Assembly: GCA_030673995.1 (NCBI GenBank) | Contig: DAOUYU010000093.1 | Location: 1-6,779, forward strand | DNA length: 6,779 nt | From: Candidatus Aminicenantota bacterium | GTDB lineage: Bacteria > Acidobacteriota > Aminicenantia > Aminicenantales > Aminicenantaceae | Direction: 5' to 3' | Part shown: positions 1 to 5,747 of the stretch, in pieces | Position numbering within the stretch: position 1 is the stretch's first letter | Layout: the number at the start of each line of letters is the position of its first letter | The notes under the pieces: generated by a model | The model's database searches: none | What the model was told of the DNA's origin: nothing | What the model saw: the letters and a program-made list of their open reading frames with translations, nothing else | Position numbers and translations under genes: made by a program

Positions 1-1166
1 AGATTGTTGGCTCTCGTTTCTTTTGTTTCATTCTCCCTCAGGAAAGAGGCTTTTGTATAGATTTTTGTAGCCTCAAACTCCTCTTCGGTGATTCCATTCT
101 CATAGAGATCATAAAGAACAGTTTTAAGAGCCTCCAGGGCTATCTCTTTTTTCTCCTTATCTGTTTCAAGATAGGCCTTAAGTATCCCCCCATCTTCCAT
201 TTGAGTTGCATTACAATTGACATTATAGGCAAGTTTCTCTTTTGACCTTAGGGCCCAGAGCCTTGAACCGGGACCTTTTCCCAGAAGATTTTCAAGCAGA
301 GAAGCGAGAACGAAATTTCGGGCATTGATTTCGGGCAAGGGATAGGCGAGAGAAATATAATACTGTTTGCTGTCTTTTATTAAAAAAGTATTTTTCTCTT
401 CTGGAACAGAGAAGGTTATTTGTTTTAATTCCGGGGATTTACCAGAAGGGAATTTCGAAAAATACTTTTCCAGAATTTCGAACAGCGGCTCTTTTTCCAT
501 ATCTGAGGTGACAGCAACAATGATGTTCCCAGCCTGGAAATAGTCCTTATGAAATTTTTTGATACTTTCCTTTTTTATGGCTTTCAAGGATTCTTCACTG
601 CCATAAGCAGAATCTCCATAGCTGGTTTCCGCAAAAAACTTTTCTAAAGTCACATTATGCCCGACATTGATAGAGTCGTCTTCCTGTATTTTTCTCCTGT
701 AAAGCATGACTTCTTTAATCCTGTTTATCCTCAGGCCGGAAAAAAGAGGCTTTAAGATGGTTTGAGTTGTGATGTTTAAGGTTGCTTCCAGGTTCTCTGA
801 TAAACACTCCATTTTCATGAGCGTGTAGTCTGCTTTGCCTATCATATAAACTCGGGAAGCTTGTTTCATCATGTCTTGGACTTTTTTTTGGTCTGGAATT
901 TGTAAAGCCAGTTGAGTGGTGAGATATGCCAATCCACTCAAACCTTCCGGCTCAGCTTTTTTCCCTCCTTTGATCAATATTTGAACGACGGTGATCGGAG
1001 ATGACGCATCCTTCTGATGAATGATCGAAAGGCCGTTGGCCAGCGTTTTTTTCTCGCAGGGATTCTTTGAGGTGGAAACGGTCTGATCAGGAAGGACTGA
1101 GGAGAAAGTGAGAAGCCACAGCGTGAAGAGGGAAATGAGCCCTGAAGAGAGTTTTTGATAAAACAT
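1..1166 (-). CDS. M16 peptidase-like protein, non-catalytic partner subunit (partial, C-terminus off left edge)
   Basis: This reading frame is open from an ATG at 1166 down to the window edge, giving 388 codons with no stop. Residues 1-27 look like a signal peptide (MFYQKL, then a hydrophobic run LISLFTLWLLTFSSVL), so the product is probably periplasmic. The fold markers of family M16 are present: an N-terminal ANGLSIIH strand, a central FHKDYFQAGNIIVAV segment near 205-218, and a second-domain segment near 299-317. The zinc motif is destroyed: where HxxEH is expected, near residues 81-85, the sequence is YLTTQ. The Arg/Tyr substrate-binding pair is kept as R307 and Y314 (LRSKEKLAY). In bacterial M16B heterodimers one subunit holds zinc and the other holds the R/Y pair, so I infer this is the non-catalytic partner of the M16 gene just upstream, whose stop lies 5 nt before this start. 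No strong Shine-Dalgarno site is seen, which fits translational coupling. The family assignment is firm; the substrate is unknown. Confidence 0.88.
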   Translation of the reverse strand, partial: MFYQKLSSGLISLFTLWLLTFSSVLPDQTVSTSKNPCEKKTLANGLSIIHQKDASSPITVVQILIKGGKKAEPEGLSGLAYLTTQLALQIPDQKKVQDMMKQASRVYMIGKADYTLMKMECLSENLEATLNITTQTILKPLFSGLRINRIKEVMLYRRKIQEDDSINVGHNVTLEKFFAETSYGDSAYGSEESLKAIKKESIKKFHKDYFQAGNIIVAVTSDMEKEPLFEILEKYFSKFPSGKSPELKQITFSVPEEKNTFLIKDSKQYYISLAYPLPEINARNFVLASLLENLLGKGPGSRLWALRSKEKLAYNVNCNATQMEDGGILKAYLETDKEKKEIALEALKTVLYDLYENGITEEEFEATKIYTKASFLRENETKETRANN

Positions 1167-1171
1167 GTTTT

Positions 1172-2554
1172 TTAGTTGTTTTTCTTTTTTGGAACAATAG
1201 CAACGATAACATAACGATTTTTACTGAAGTACTTCGAGGCAATTTTCCTCAACTCTGTAGATTTTACTTCATCTATACTATCGAGATAGCTCCCCCGGTT
1301 TGGGTCCTCATTCAAGAGCATGAACCGGACAAGGGAAGTTGCCAGAAGGAGTCCTTTTTCCTGGGCTTGATGAGTTCTAAATTTAATCTGGTTTATTGCG
1401 CTCTGTAAAAAGTCGAAGGCATAAAATTGGCTATCGCCATAATGGTCGTCCTTGGAATAATTCTGATTTCTTGATTGTTTTAGAAATTTGATGGTTTCTT
1501 TTTTTGCCGATTTTATTTTTTTGGGGGCTAGGGTCAAGTAGATCAAAATAGCGCCTCCGAACTTGTGAGTGCCGTAGCTCATCGAGATGGTATCCGCAAG
1601 AAGCCTTCTTCCTCTAAGACGGGAATGCAGCATCGGACTCACCCCGCGGCTGAAAATTTCTGTCAGGATATGCATGGCGTACTGGTCGGGGCTGTTGTAA
1701 TCTGGCCCGGTCAGTCCTATCACCAGATAAGCCTGGTTGACGTCCATTTCATGTTCTACCTCTACAGTCTTTTTCAGGGGAGTGACCTTTTCATAACCTG
1801 AGGGAGTGAATCCTTCGTTTTTTAAATCTCCGAAGATTATTTTTACTTTTTCTTCCATTTCTTCCATGTTGAAATCACCCACTACTGCAAGGGCGCAGTT
1901 CGATGGAGCAAAATATTTTTTGTGAAATTTTTCAATTTGTTCCACGGTTGCAGTTTCTATGATTTCTTGTTTCCCGTAGATTGGCTTTTGGTAGGGATGG
2001 TTCTTGAAAAGATTTTGATAGACGAGGGAAGTCGCGTATTTTCTGGGATCATCTTGAATCTGGCTTAGCTCTTCGAGAATCACCTTTTTTTCTTTATCGA
2101 GCTCTTCCTGGGTGAATTTGATGTTAAACAGGATTTCCTTTTGATTCCTTAAGGCAAAATCAGCATGTTCCGATGGAAGGGATAGTTCAAAGACAGCCAG
2201 ATCCCGCCCTGTATGGGCATTAAAGTAAGCGCCATGCCGGCGTATATCCTGGCTGATTTCATCTCCGCTTCTCAATGCAGTTCCCCTGAAGAGAATATAA
2301 TGCTCCAAAATATGAACCAGCCCGTTCGTATCATCTGATTCGTCTTTTGTTCCAAGATTCGCGGCAAATGCTATGTTTATCAAAGGGATGGTGTGTCTTT
2401 CAAAAAGAAAAATTTTCAAACCGTTCTCAAGCTCAAGAAATTTGGACTGAACTTGCTCTTGCGAGTGAGAGAAGCTTAGAGAGAAAAGACAAAAGAGGAG
2501 AATAATAGCAGCGAATTTGTGTTTTTTTAAGGCTTTTTTACCCACAATAACCAT
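1172..2554 (-). CDS. M16 family zinc metallopeptidase, catalytic subunit (exported)
   Basis: This encodes a pitrilysin/processing-peptidase family (M16, probably M16B) endopeptidase of about 460 residues, the usual length for the family. Counting from a possible TTG at 2581 (469 aa), the inverted zinc motif is H90-I-L-E93-H94 followed by YILFRGT, and the third ligand is expected at E170/E171 in VILEELSQIQDDP, about 76 residues downstream. The second M16 domain begins near residue 275. I prefer the ATG at 2554 (Met10 of the longer frame) because it gives a clean signal peptide: a basic KKALKKHK segment, a hydrophobic FAAIILLFCLFSLSF core and a likely cut after SHS. Neither start has a clear ribosome binding site. 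The Tyr of the usual Arg/Tyr pair is replaced (LLAD, D330), while the next gene keeps it, so the two proteins probably form one heterodimeric peptidase in the periplasm. The channel gene ends 39 nt before the ATG and the M16 partner starts 5 nt after the stop, which suggests one operon. Confidence 0.92.
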   Translation of the reverse strand: MVIVGKKALKKHKFAAIILLFCLFSLSFSHSQEQVQSKFLELENGLKIFLFERHTIPLINIAFAANLGTKDESDDTNGLVHILEHYILFRGTALRSGDEISQDIRRHGAYFNAHTGRDLAVFELSLPSEHADFALRNQKEILFNIKFTQEELDKEKKVILEELSQIQDDPRKYATSLVYQNLFKNHPYQKPIYGKQEIIETATVEQIEKFHKKYFAPSNCALAVVGDFNMEEMEEKVKIIFGDLKNEGFTPSGYEKVTPLKKTVEVEHEMDVNQAYLVIGLTGPDYNSPDQYAMHILTEIFSRGVSPMLHSRLRGRRLLADTISMSYGTHKFGGAILIYLTLAPKKIKSAKKETIKFLKQSRNQNYSKDDHYGDSQFYAFDFLQSAINQIKFRTHQAQEKGLLLATSLVRFMLLNEDPNRGSYLDSIDEVKSTELRKIASKYFSKNRYVIVAIVPKKKNN

Positions 2555-2593
2555 ATTAGTAAAAATGAGAACGACAATCAATATGGGGGGTTT

Positions 2594-3586
2594 TCAGAGT
2601 GAGGAACCAAGATATGTGTTTTCAAATTTGTCGATCGCTTCTTTATCTCCCAAAACAAGGAGTATATCACCTGTTTCTATCCTGGTATCAGGAGATGGAT
2701 TGAATACAATGTCTTCGCCCGGCTTTTTCACAGCCACCACGATAACGTTAGCTGTTTTTCGTATGTCGGATTCTATAAGGCTTCGGCTGTTTATAAGGGT
2801 ATCTTTTTTAACAATAAATTCTTCTATGTACAAGGATAGTTCTTTCCGCCTGATAATGAGGTCTATGAACTCGACCAATGTCGGACGGATCAGCCCTTGA
2901 GCAATTCTTAATCCACTGCATTTATAAGGGCTGACAACTCTGTTGGCGCCAATCTGGAGGATTTTCTTCTCAGCTTCTTCATCCATTGCCTTGGAGAGAA
3001 CAAAAACTGAGGGATTGACCTGTTTGGCTGTTAGAACAAGGTAGAGATTATCTGCATCTTTAGGAAGGAGGGCTACCAGACCTTTGGCATTTTTTACACC
3101 GGCTTTAATCAGTATTTCTTCATGGGTGGCGTCTCCCTCGATAAAAAGGCTGTCTGATGTTTGCTTGAGTTCTTCTATTTTCTCCTCATTGTTATCAACG
3201 ACGACAAAAGGCAATTTTTCTTCTTCCAGCCTCTCTTTCACTATTTTACCCATCCGGCCGAGGCCGCAGATGATGTAATGGTCTTTCAGATTATGTAGCT
3301 TTTTTTCCATCATTCTTCTCCGTATAAATTTCCTGAGGCCTCCCTCAAGGGTGATCTCGGCCAGTTTAGTGAAAGCATATATAGCTGTTCCCACACCGCC
3401 CAGGATGATGAAAATGGTAAAGACCTGGCCTAGAGGAGAAAGTTGACGGACTTCCCTGAATCCGACCGTGAAGATCGTAATGACAGTCATATAGAGGCAA
3501 TCCAGGAAGGGCCATCCTTCAATAATATGGAAACCGGTTATACCGATCAATATGATGATGAGGATAAGAACAAGTGGTCTCCACAT
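2594..3586 (-). CDS. Two-TM potassium channel with RCK (TrkA-N/TrkA-C) regulatory domains
   Basis: The 330-residue product has the MthK-like layout of a ligand-gated K+ channel subunit, expected to assemble as a tetramer in the inner membrane. TM1 is at about 3-22, the pore helix at about 26-38, the filter at 40-45 and TM2 at about 53-75. A basic linker (RKFIRRRMMEKK) leads into the RCK domain at about 102-220, which has a Rossmann G108-L-G-R-M-G113 loop, the acidic D131 ending strand 2, and GDAT at 151-154, so it should bind a nucleotide. A TrkA-C domain follows at about 246-330. The filter region is atypical: T37-I-F-T-V-G-F-R-E-V in place of the usual TxxTVGYGD, with Phe for Tyr and Arg for the second Gly. 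Ion selectivity therefore cannot be assumed. An in-frame TAA lies 9 nt upstream of the ATG at 3586, so this start is fixed. The gene is first in the minus-strand unit, ahead of the two M16 genes. An alternative label is 'TrkA-N domain protein'; the pore segment makes channel more likely. Confidence 0.9.
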   Translation of the reverse strand: MWRPLVLILIIILIGITGFHIIEGWPFLDCLYMTVITIFTVGFREVRQLSPLGQVFTIFIILGGVGTAIYAFTKLAEITLEGGLRKFIRRRMMEKKLHNLKDHYIICGLGRMGKIVKERLEEEKLPFVVVDNNEEKIEELKQTSDSLFIEGDATHEEILIKAGVKNAKGLVALLPKDADNLYLVLTAKQVNPSVFVLSKAMDEEAEKKILQIGANRVVSPYKCSGLRIAQGLIRPTLVEFIDLIIRRKELSLYIEEFIVKKDTLINSRSLIESDIRKTANVIVVAVKKPGEDIVFNPSPDTRIETGDILLVLGDKEAIDKFENTYLGSSL

Positions 3587-3595
3587 CTTGAGTTA

Positions 3596-3624
3596 ATCTT
3601 ACAATATTGGTAAAGATGGGGCAA
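3596..3624 (-). promoter_or_regulatory. Candidate sigma-70 promoter for the channel-M16 unit
   Basis: On the minus strand a TTGCCC box (3619-3624) and a TAAGAT box (3596-3601) are separated by exactly 17 nt. Transcription from it would begin only a few bases before the ATG at 3586, implying a leaderless or nearly leaderless mRNA. That would fit the lack of a clear ribosome binding site. The box matches are moderate and this is inference from sequence only. Confidence 0.3.
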
Positions 3625-3646
3625 TGAAAAAGGGGAAAAAAGGAAA

Positions 3647-3706
3647 AAGGGAAAAGGGGACAGACCCCTTTTTTACAAAAAAAAGGGGTCTGTCCCCTTT
3701 TCCCTT
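3647..3706. repeat. 28-bp perfect inverted repeat (GGGGACAGACCCC element, REP/MITE-like)
   Basis: Arms at 3647-3674 and 3679-3706 are perfect reverse complements around a 4-nt loop (ACAA). Each arm holds the 13-mer GGGGACAGACCCC or its complement GGGGTCTGTCCCC, itself an imperfect palindrome (GGGG-ACAGA-CCCC). Outside the arms the symmetry continues imperfectly as a purine-rich left side (from about 3627) and a pyrimidine-rich right side (to about 3722). From memory, GGGGACAGACCCC-type palindromes are frequent intergenic repeats in several environmental bacterial lineages and resemble elements moved by IS200-like REP-associated transposases. No transposase is present here. It lies between two divergent genes, so it is not placed to terminate either one. 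Confidence 0.8.
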
Positions 3707-3737
3707 CCTTTTCCCTTTTTTTGAACCTCTATCAATT

Positions 3738-3767
3738 TTGCTCAGTTCCCAATTTTTATGTTAAAAT
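3738..3767 (+). promoter_or_regulatory. Candidate promoter for the response-regulator gene
   Basis: A TTGCTC box (3738-3743) and a TAAAAT box (3762-3767, five of six matches to TATAAT) are separated by 18 nt and lie just upstream of the regulator gene. The -35 match is weak. No GG-N10-GC sigma-54 element was seen in this region. Confidence 0.3.
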
Positions 3768-3787
3768 TCATTCGATATCCTGAATAA

Positions 3788-3793
3788 AAAGGA
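3788..3793 (+). promoter_or_regulatory. Ribosome binding site of the response-regulator gene
   Basis: AAAGGA ends 9 nt before the ATG at 3803. An in-frame TAA at 3785-3787 rules out an earlier start, so together these fix the start codon. Confidence 0.6.
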
Positions 3794-3802
3794 ATTGAAA
3801 CA

Positions 3803-5260
3803 ATGAAAAATCGACCCAAAGCAAGAATCTTAGTCGTTGATGATGAAGAGAATATCCGGAAATCCCTAAAAATGATTTTGGAATATGAAGGCTACAGCTT
3901 TCTTGAGGCAGCGGATGGAGAAGAAGCTCTGGATATTTTGGAAGAGACCGTAGCGTTGGATATAGTTTTACTCGATATAAAACTTCCCGGGCGGAGTGGC
4001 CTGGAAGTCTTGGCAGAGATGAAAAAAAGGCCTTATTCGCCAGAGGTCATCATGATATCCGGGCATGGCACGGTCAAAACAGCAGTAGACGCAACGAAAC
4101 TAGGTGCCTTTGATTTCCTGGAAAAACCTCTTCAAAGAGATAGAGTTCTGCTTTGTATCCGGAATGCTTTAAGCCAGAACAGGCTTCGCCAGGAATGCCA
4201 GGACCTGAGGAAAAAAGCTGAGAAGAAATATGAACTTATAGGAAATCACCCATCGATGAAAAAACTCTGGAAAGAGGTTCTGAAAATTTCCCCCACTAAT
4301 GCGACGGTCCTCATCTATGGTGAAAGCGGTACAGGGAAGGAGCTTATTGCCCGGGCCTTATACAATCACAGCTTGAGGACAAAAGAAAGGTTTATCCAGG
4401 TAAATTGCGCGGCAATCCCTGAGGAACTCATTGAGAGTGAACTCTTTGGCCATGAGAAAGGGGCTTTTACAGGGGCTACCGAAAAAAAACAGGGGAAGTT
4501 TGAGCAGGCGGATGAGGGAACGATTTTTCTGGATGAGATTGGCGATATGAGTTTGAAAACTCAATCAAAAGTATTGCGTGTTCTTGAAGAGGGGGAAGTC
4601 CAGAAGGTCGGCTCAAGCAAAATCAATAAGGTGAATGTCAGGGTTATAGCTGCCACAAATAAGGATTTGCGAAAGGAAAAGGAAGAGGGAAGATTCCGGG
4701 AAGACCTTTTTTTCCGGCTAAATGTCATTCCTCTTTCTTCGCCTCCCTTGAGAGAAAAAAAAGAAGATATCCCACTGCTTGTTGAATATTTTACAAAAAG
4801 CTATGCTGATGAAAATTATTTTAAGGAGAAAAAATTTACAGATGATGCCGTCGATGCCCTGATGAAATACCCATGGAAGGGAAATGTTCGGGAATTGAAG
4901 AACGTTGTTGAAAGATTGATTATTATGACCGACGCAGATATAATAAAAAAGAAGGACTTACCAGAGCAGATCAGGGGAGAAATGCATATTTATCTCCCTG
5001 ATGTAAAGGAAATGAAAACACTTAAAGAATTCAGAGAATTTGCCGAAAAAGATTTTATCTTAGCCAAACTCAAAGAAAACAATTGGAATATTTCTCAGAC
5101 TGCCAGAGAGATTGATACTCCGCGGAGTAACCTTTACAAGAAGTTAGAACATTATGGAATAAAAATAACGGCTGGAGTAGACGAGGCGGTTGCTCCTTCT
5201 TCTCTCCAAGAGAAAGAAGGGGAGGAAAGTCCGGACTCCAAAGGGCAGGATGGTCGTTAA
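3803..5260 (+). CDS. Sigma-54-dependent response regulator, NtrC family (NtrX-like)
   Basis: The 485-residue protein has three parts. The receiver domain (about 8-122) has the acidic pair D13/D14, phospho-acceptor D58 (LLDIKLPG), S86 (MISGHG) and K108 (EKPL). The AAA+ sigma-54 activation domain (about 145-375) has Walker A GESGTGKE at 173-180, the sigma-54 contact loop GAFTGA at 220-225, Walker B FLDE with D244/E245, and a FREDLFFRLNV segment with R299/R305. A Fis-type helix-turn-helix lies at about 427-453 (NWNISQTAREI). It is expected to be phosphorylated by a sensor kinase and to remodel sigma-54 RNA polymerase at enhancer-dependent promoters. The receiver wording (MISGHGTVKTAV, LGAFDFLEKPL) is closest to NtrX-type regulators as I remember them. 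No kinase gene is adjacent. The C-terminus is odd: after the helix-turn-helix, residues 456-485 (TAGVDEAVAP...DGR) are encoded by the 5' part of rnpB and resemble no known domain. In the +1 frame two TAA codons sit at 5160-5162 and 5166-5168, exactly where such proteins usually end. Confidence 0.95.
   Translation: MKNRPKARILVVDDEENIRKSLKMILEYEGYSFLEAADGEEALDILEETVALDIVLLDIKLPGRSGLEVLAEMKKRPYSPEVIMISGHGTVKTAVDATKLGAFDFLEKPLQRDRVLLCIRNALSQNRLRQECQDLRKKAEKKYELIGNHPSMKKLWKEVLKISPTNATVLIYGESGTGKELIARALYNHSLRTKERFIQVNCAAIPEELIESELFGHEKGAFTGATEKKQGKFEQADEGTIFLDEIGDMSLKTQSKVLRVLEEGEVQKVGSSKINKVNVRVIAATNKDLRKEKEEGRFREDLFFRLNVIPLSSPPLREKKEDIPLLVEYFTKSYADENYFKEKKFTDDAVDALMKYPWKGNVRELKNVVERLIIMTDADIIKKKDLPEQIRGEMHIYLPDVKEMKTLKEFREFAEKDFILAKLKENNWNISQTAREIDTPRSNLYKKLEHYGIKITAGVDEAVAPSSLQEKEGEESPDSKGQDGR
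5133..5160 (+). promoter_or_regulatory. Candidate rnpB promoter inside the regulator's helix-turn-helix codons
   Basis: TTTACA (5133-5138, five of six matches to TTGACA) and TGGAAT (5155-5160, four of six matches to TATAAT) are separated by 16 nt. The predicted transcription start is at about 5167-5168, which is the first base of the P1 stem of RNase P RNA. The agreement between the predicted start and the RNA end supports it. The boxes fall in codons for residues about 444-453 of the regulator. Confidence 0.45.
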
Positions 5261-5560
5261 CAGCGACTCCGGGCGACCGGAGGAAAGTGCCACAGAAAAC
5301 ATACCGCTCTGTGAGATTGGCCAAGCTGCCATCTCACGGAGTAAGGGTGAAAAGGTGAGGTAAGAGCTCACCGTTTTGGTGGTGACATCAGGAGCATGGT
5401 AAACCCCATCCGGAGCAAGACCAAATAAGCCCAATATGGGATGGCCCGTCCCCTGGGGAGGTAGGTCGCTCATCCCTTTGAGCAATCAAGGGGTTAGACA
5501 AATAACCGCCCCCGATTCCAGCGGGAACAGAATTCGGCTTATGTTCTGCTCCAGCCGTCT
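5168..5560 (+). ncRNA. rnpB: RNase P RNA, bacterial type A (M1 RNA)
   Basis: This is the catalytic RNA of ribonuclease P, which removes 5' leaders from pre-tRNAs. Conserved core blocks appear in order: GAGGAAAGTCCGGACTCC near 5222, AAGGGCAGGATGG, then CACAGAAAACATACCGC near 5291, the GGGTGAAAAGGTGAGGTAAGAGCTCACCG region near 5345, the AGACCAAATA and GGAGGTAGGTCG segments (P15 loop with the tRNA CCA-pairing GGT) near 5418-5468, and finally TTAGACAAATAACCGCC near 5495 and ACAGAATTCGGCTTAT near 5527. Helices can be paired by eye: P1 is 5168-5180 with 5546-5558 (13 bp, one G-U); P2 is GGCGGTT 5185-5191 with AACCGCC 5504-5510; P3 is a hairpin at about 5193-5222. The length of about 390 nt is normal for type A. 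The ends are set from P1 and may be off by a few bases. The first 93 nt overlap the regulator's coding sequence. Confidence 0.96.
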
Positions 5561-5570
5561 CCTTTTCTCG

Positions 5571-5609
5571 CGTCAGTGAGTTTTCTGCAAAAAATCACTC
5601 ACTCAGACG
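5571..5609 (+). terminator. Hairpin downstream of rnpB, possible transcription end
   Basis: CGTC-AGTGAGT (5571-5581) can pair with ACTCACT-CA-GACG (5597-5609), giving 7 plus 4 base pairs with a 2-nt bulge and a 15-nt loop. Its position just after rnpB suggests a 3'-end role. It is not followed by a T run but by an A-rich stretch (5614-5629), so it does not meet the standard intrinsic terminator pattern. It could instead be a processing signal or a chance hairpin. Confidence 0.35.
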
Positions 5610-5648
5610 GCTAAACTTAAAAAAAAATATCAGGTTGACGAGTTTGCG

Positions 5649-5677
5649 TTGAAATACAGTCAATATTGTCATAATAT
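5649..5677 (+). promoter_or_regulatory. Candidate promoter for the rhomboid gene
   Basis: TTGAAA (5649-5654) is followed by TAATAT (5672-5677) at 17 nt, or by CATAAT (5670-5675) at 15 nt. An 8-bp palindrome CAATATTG (5661-5668) sits in the spacer. This would leave a leader of about 65 nt before the ATG at 5748. The support is compositional only. Confidence 0.35.
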
Positions 5678-5736
5678 CTCAGTTGTGAGGATTATTTTGG
5701 GGACTCCTTCATCGACTGAATTCTCCGATTTAAAGT

Positions 5737-5740
5737 AAGG
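5737..5740 (+). promoter_or_regulatory. Ribosome binding site of the rhomboid gene
   Basis: AAGG lies 7 nt before the ATG at 5748. An in-frame TAA at 5736-5738 excludes any longer start, so the start is well set. Confidence 0.6.
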
Positions 5741-5747
5741 TAATAAG

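Noticed and set aside
1565..1801. Plus-strand ORF of 78 codons
   Set aside because: It lies wholly inside the M16 catalytic gene on the other strand, has no recognisable domain or ribosome binding site, and the opposite frame shows clear family motifs.
2517..2900. Plus-strand ORF of 127 codons
   Set aside because: It is antisense to the TrkA-C part of the channel gene and the start of the M16 gene; its serine-rich composition is typical of a shadow frame.
3647..3706. The long palindrome as a bidirectional terminator
   Set aside because: It has flanking T and A runs, but the genes on both sides diverge from it, so no gene in the window ends there.
4066..4090. TGGCACG as a sigma-54 promoter
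   Set aside because: It is inside the receiver-domain coding sequence and lacks the GC element at the right spacing.
4358..4564. Minus-strand ORF of 68 codons
   Set aside because: It is antisense to the AAA+ domain of the regulator, which is strongly conserved; no independent support.
5070..5485. Minus-strand ORFs of 84 and 113 codons opposite rnpB
   Set aside because: They run antisense across the conserved core of RNase P RNA and have no protein-family features.
5541..5579. Short ATG ORF of 12 codons at the 3' end of rnpB
   Set aside because: It overlaps the P1 strand of the RNA, is very short, and has no ribosome binding site.
5661..5668. CAATATTG palindrome, also present at 3602-3609, as a shared operator
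   Set aside because: An 8-bp AT-rich palindrome found twice near promoters is weak evidence; flanks do not match beyond the core.
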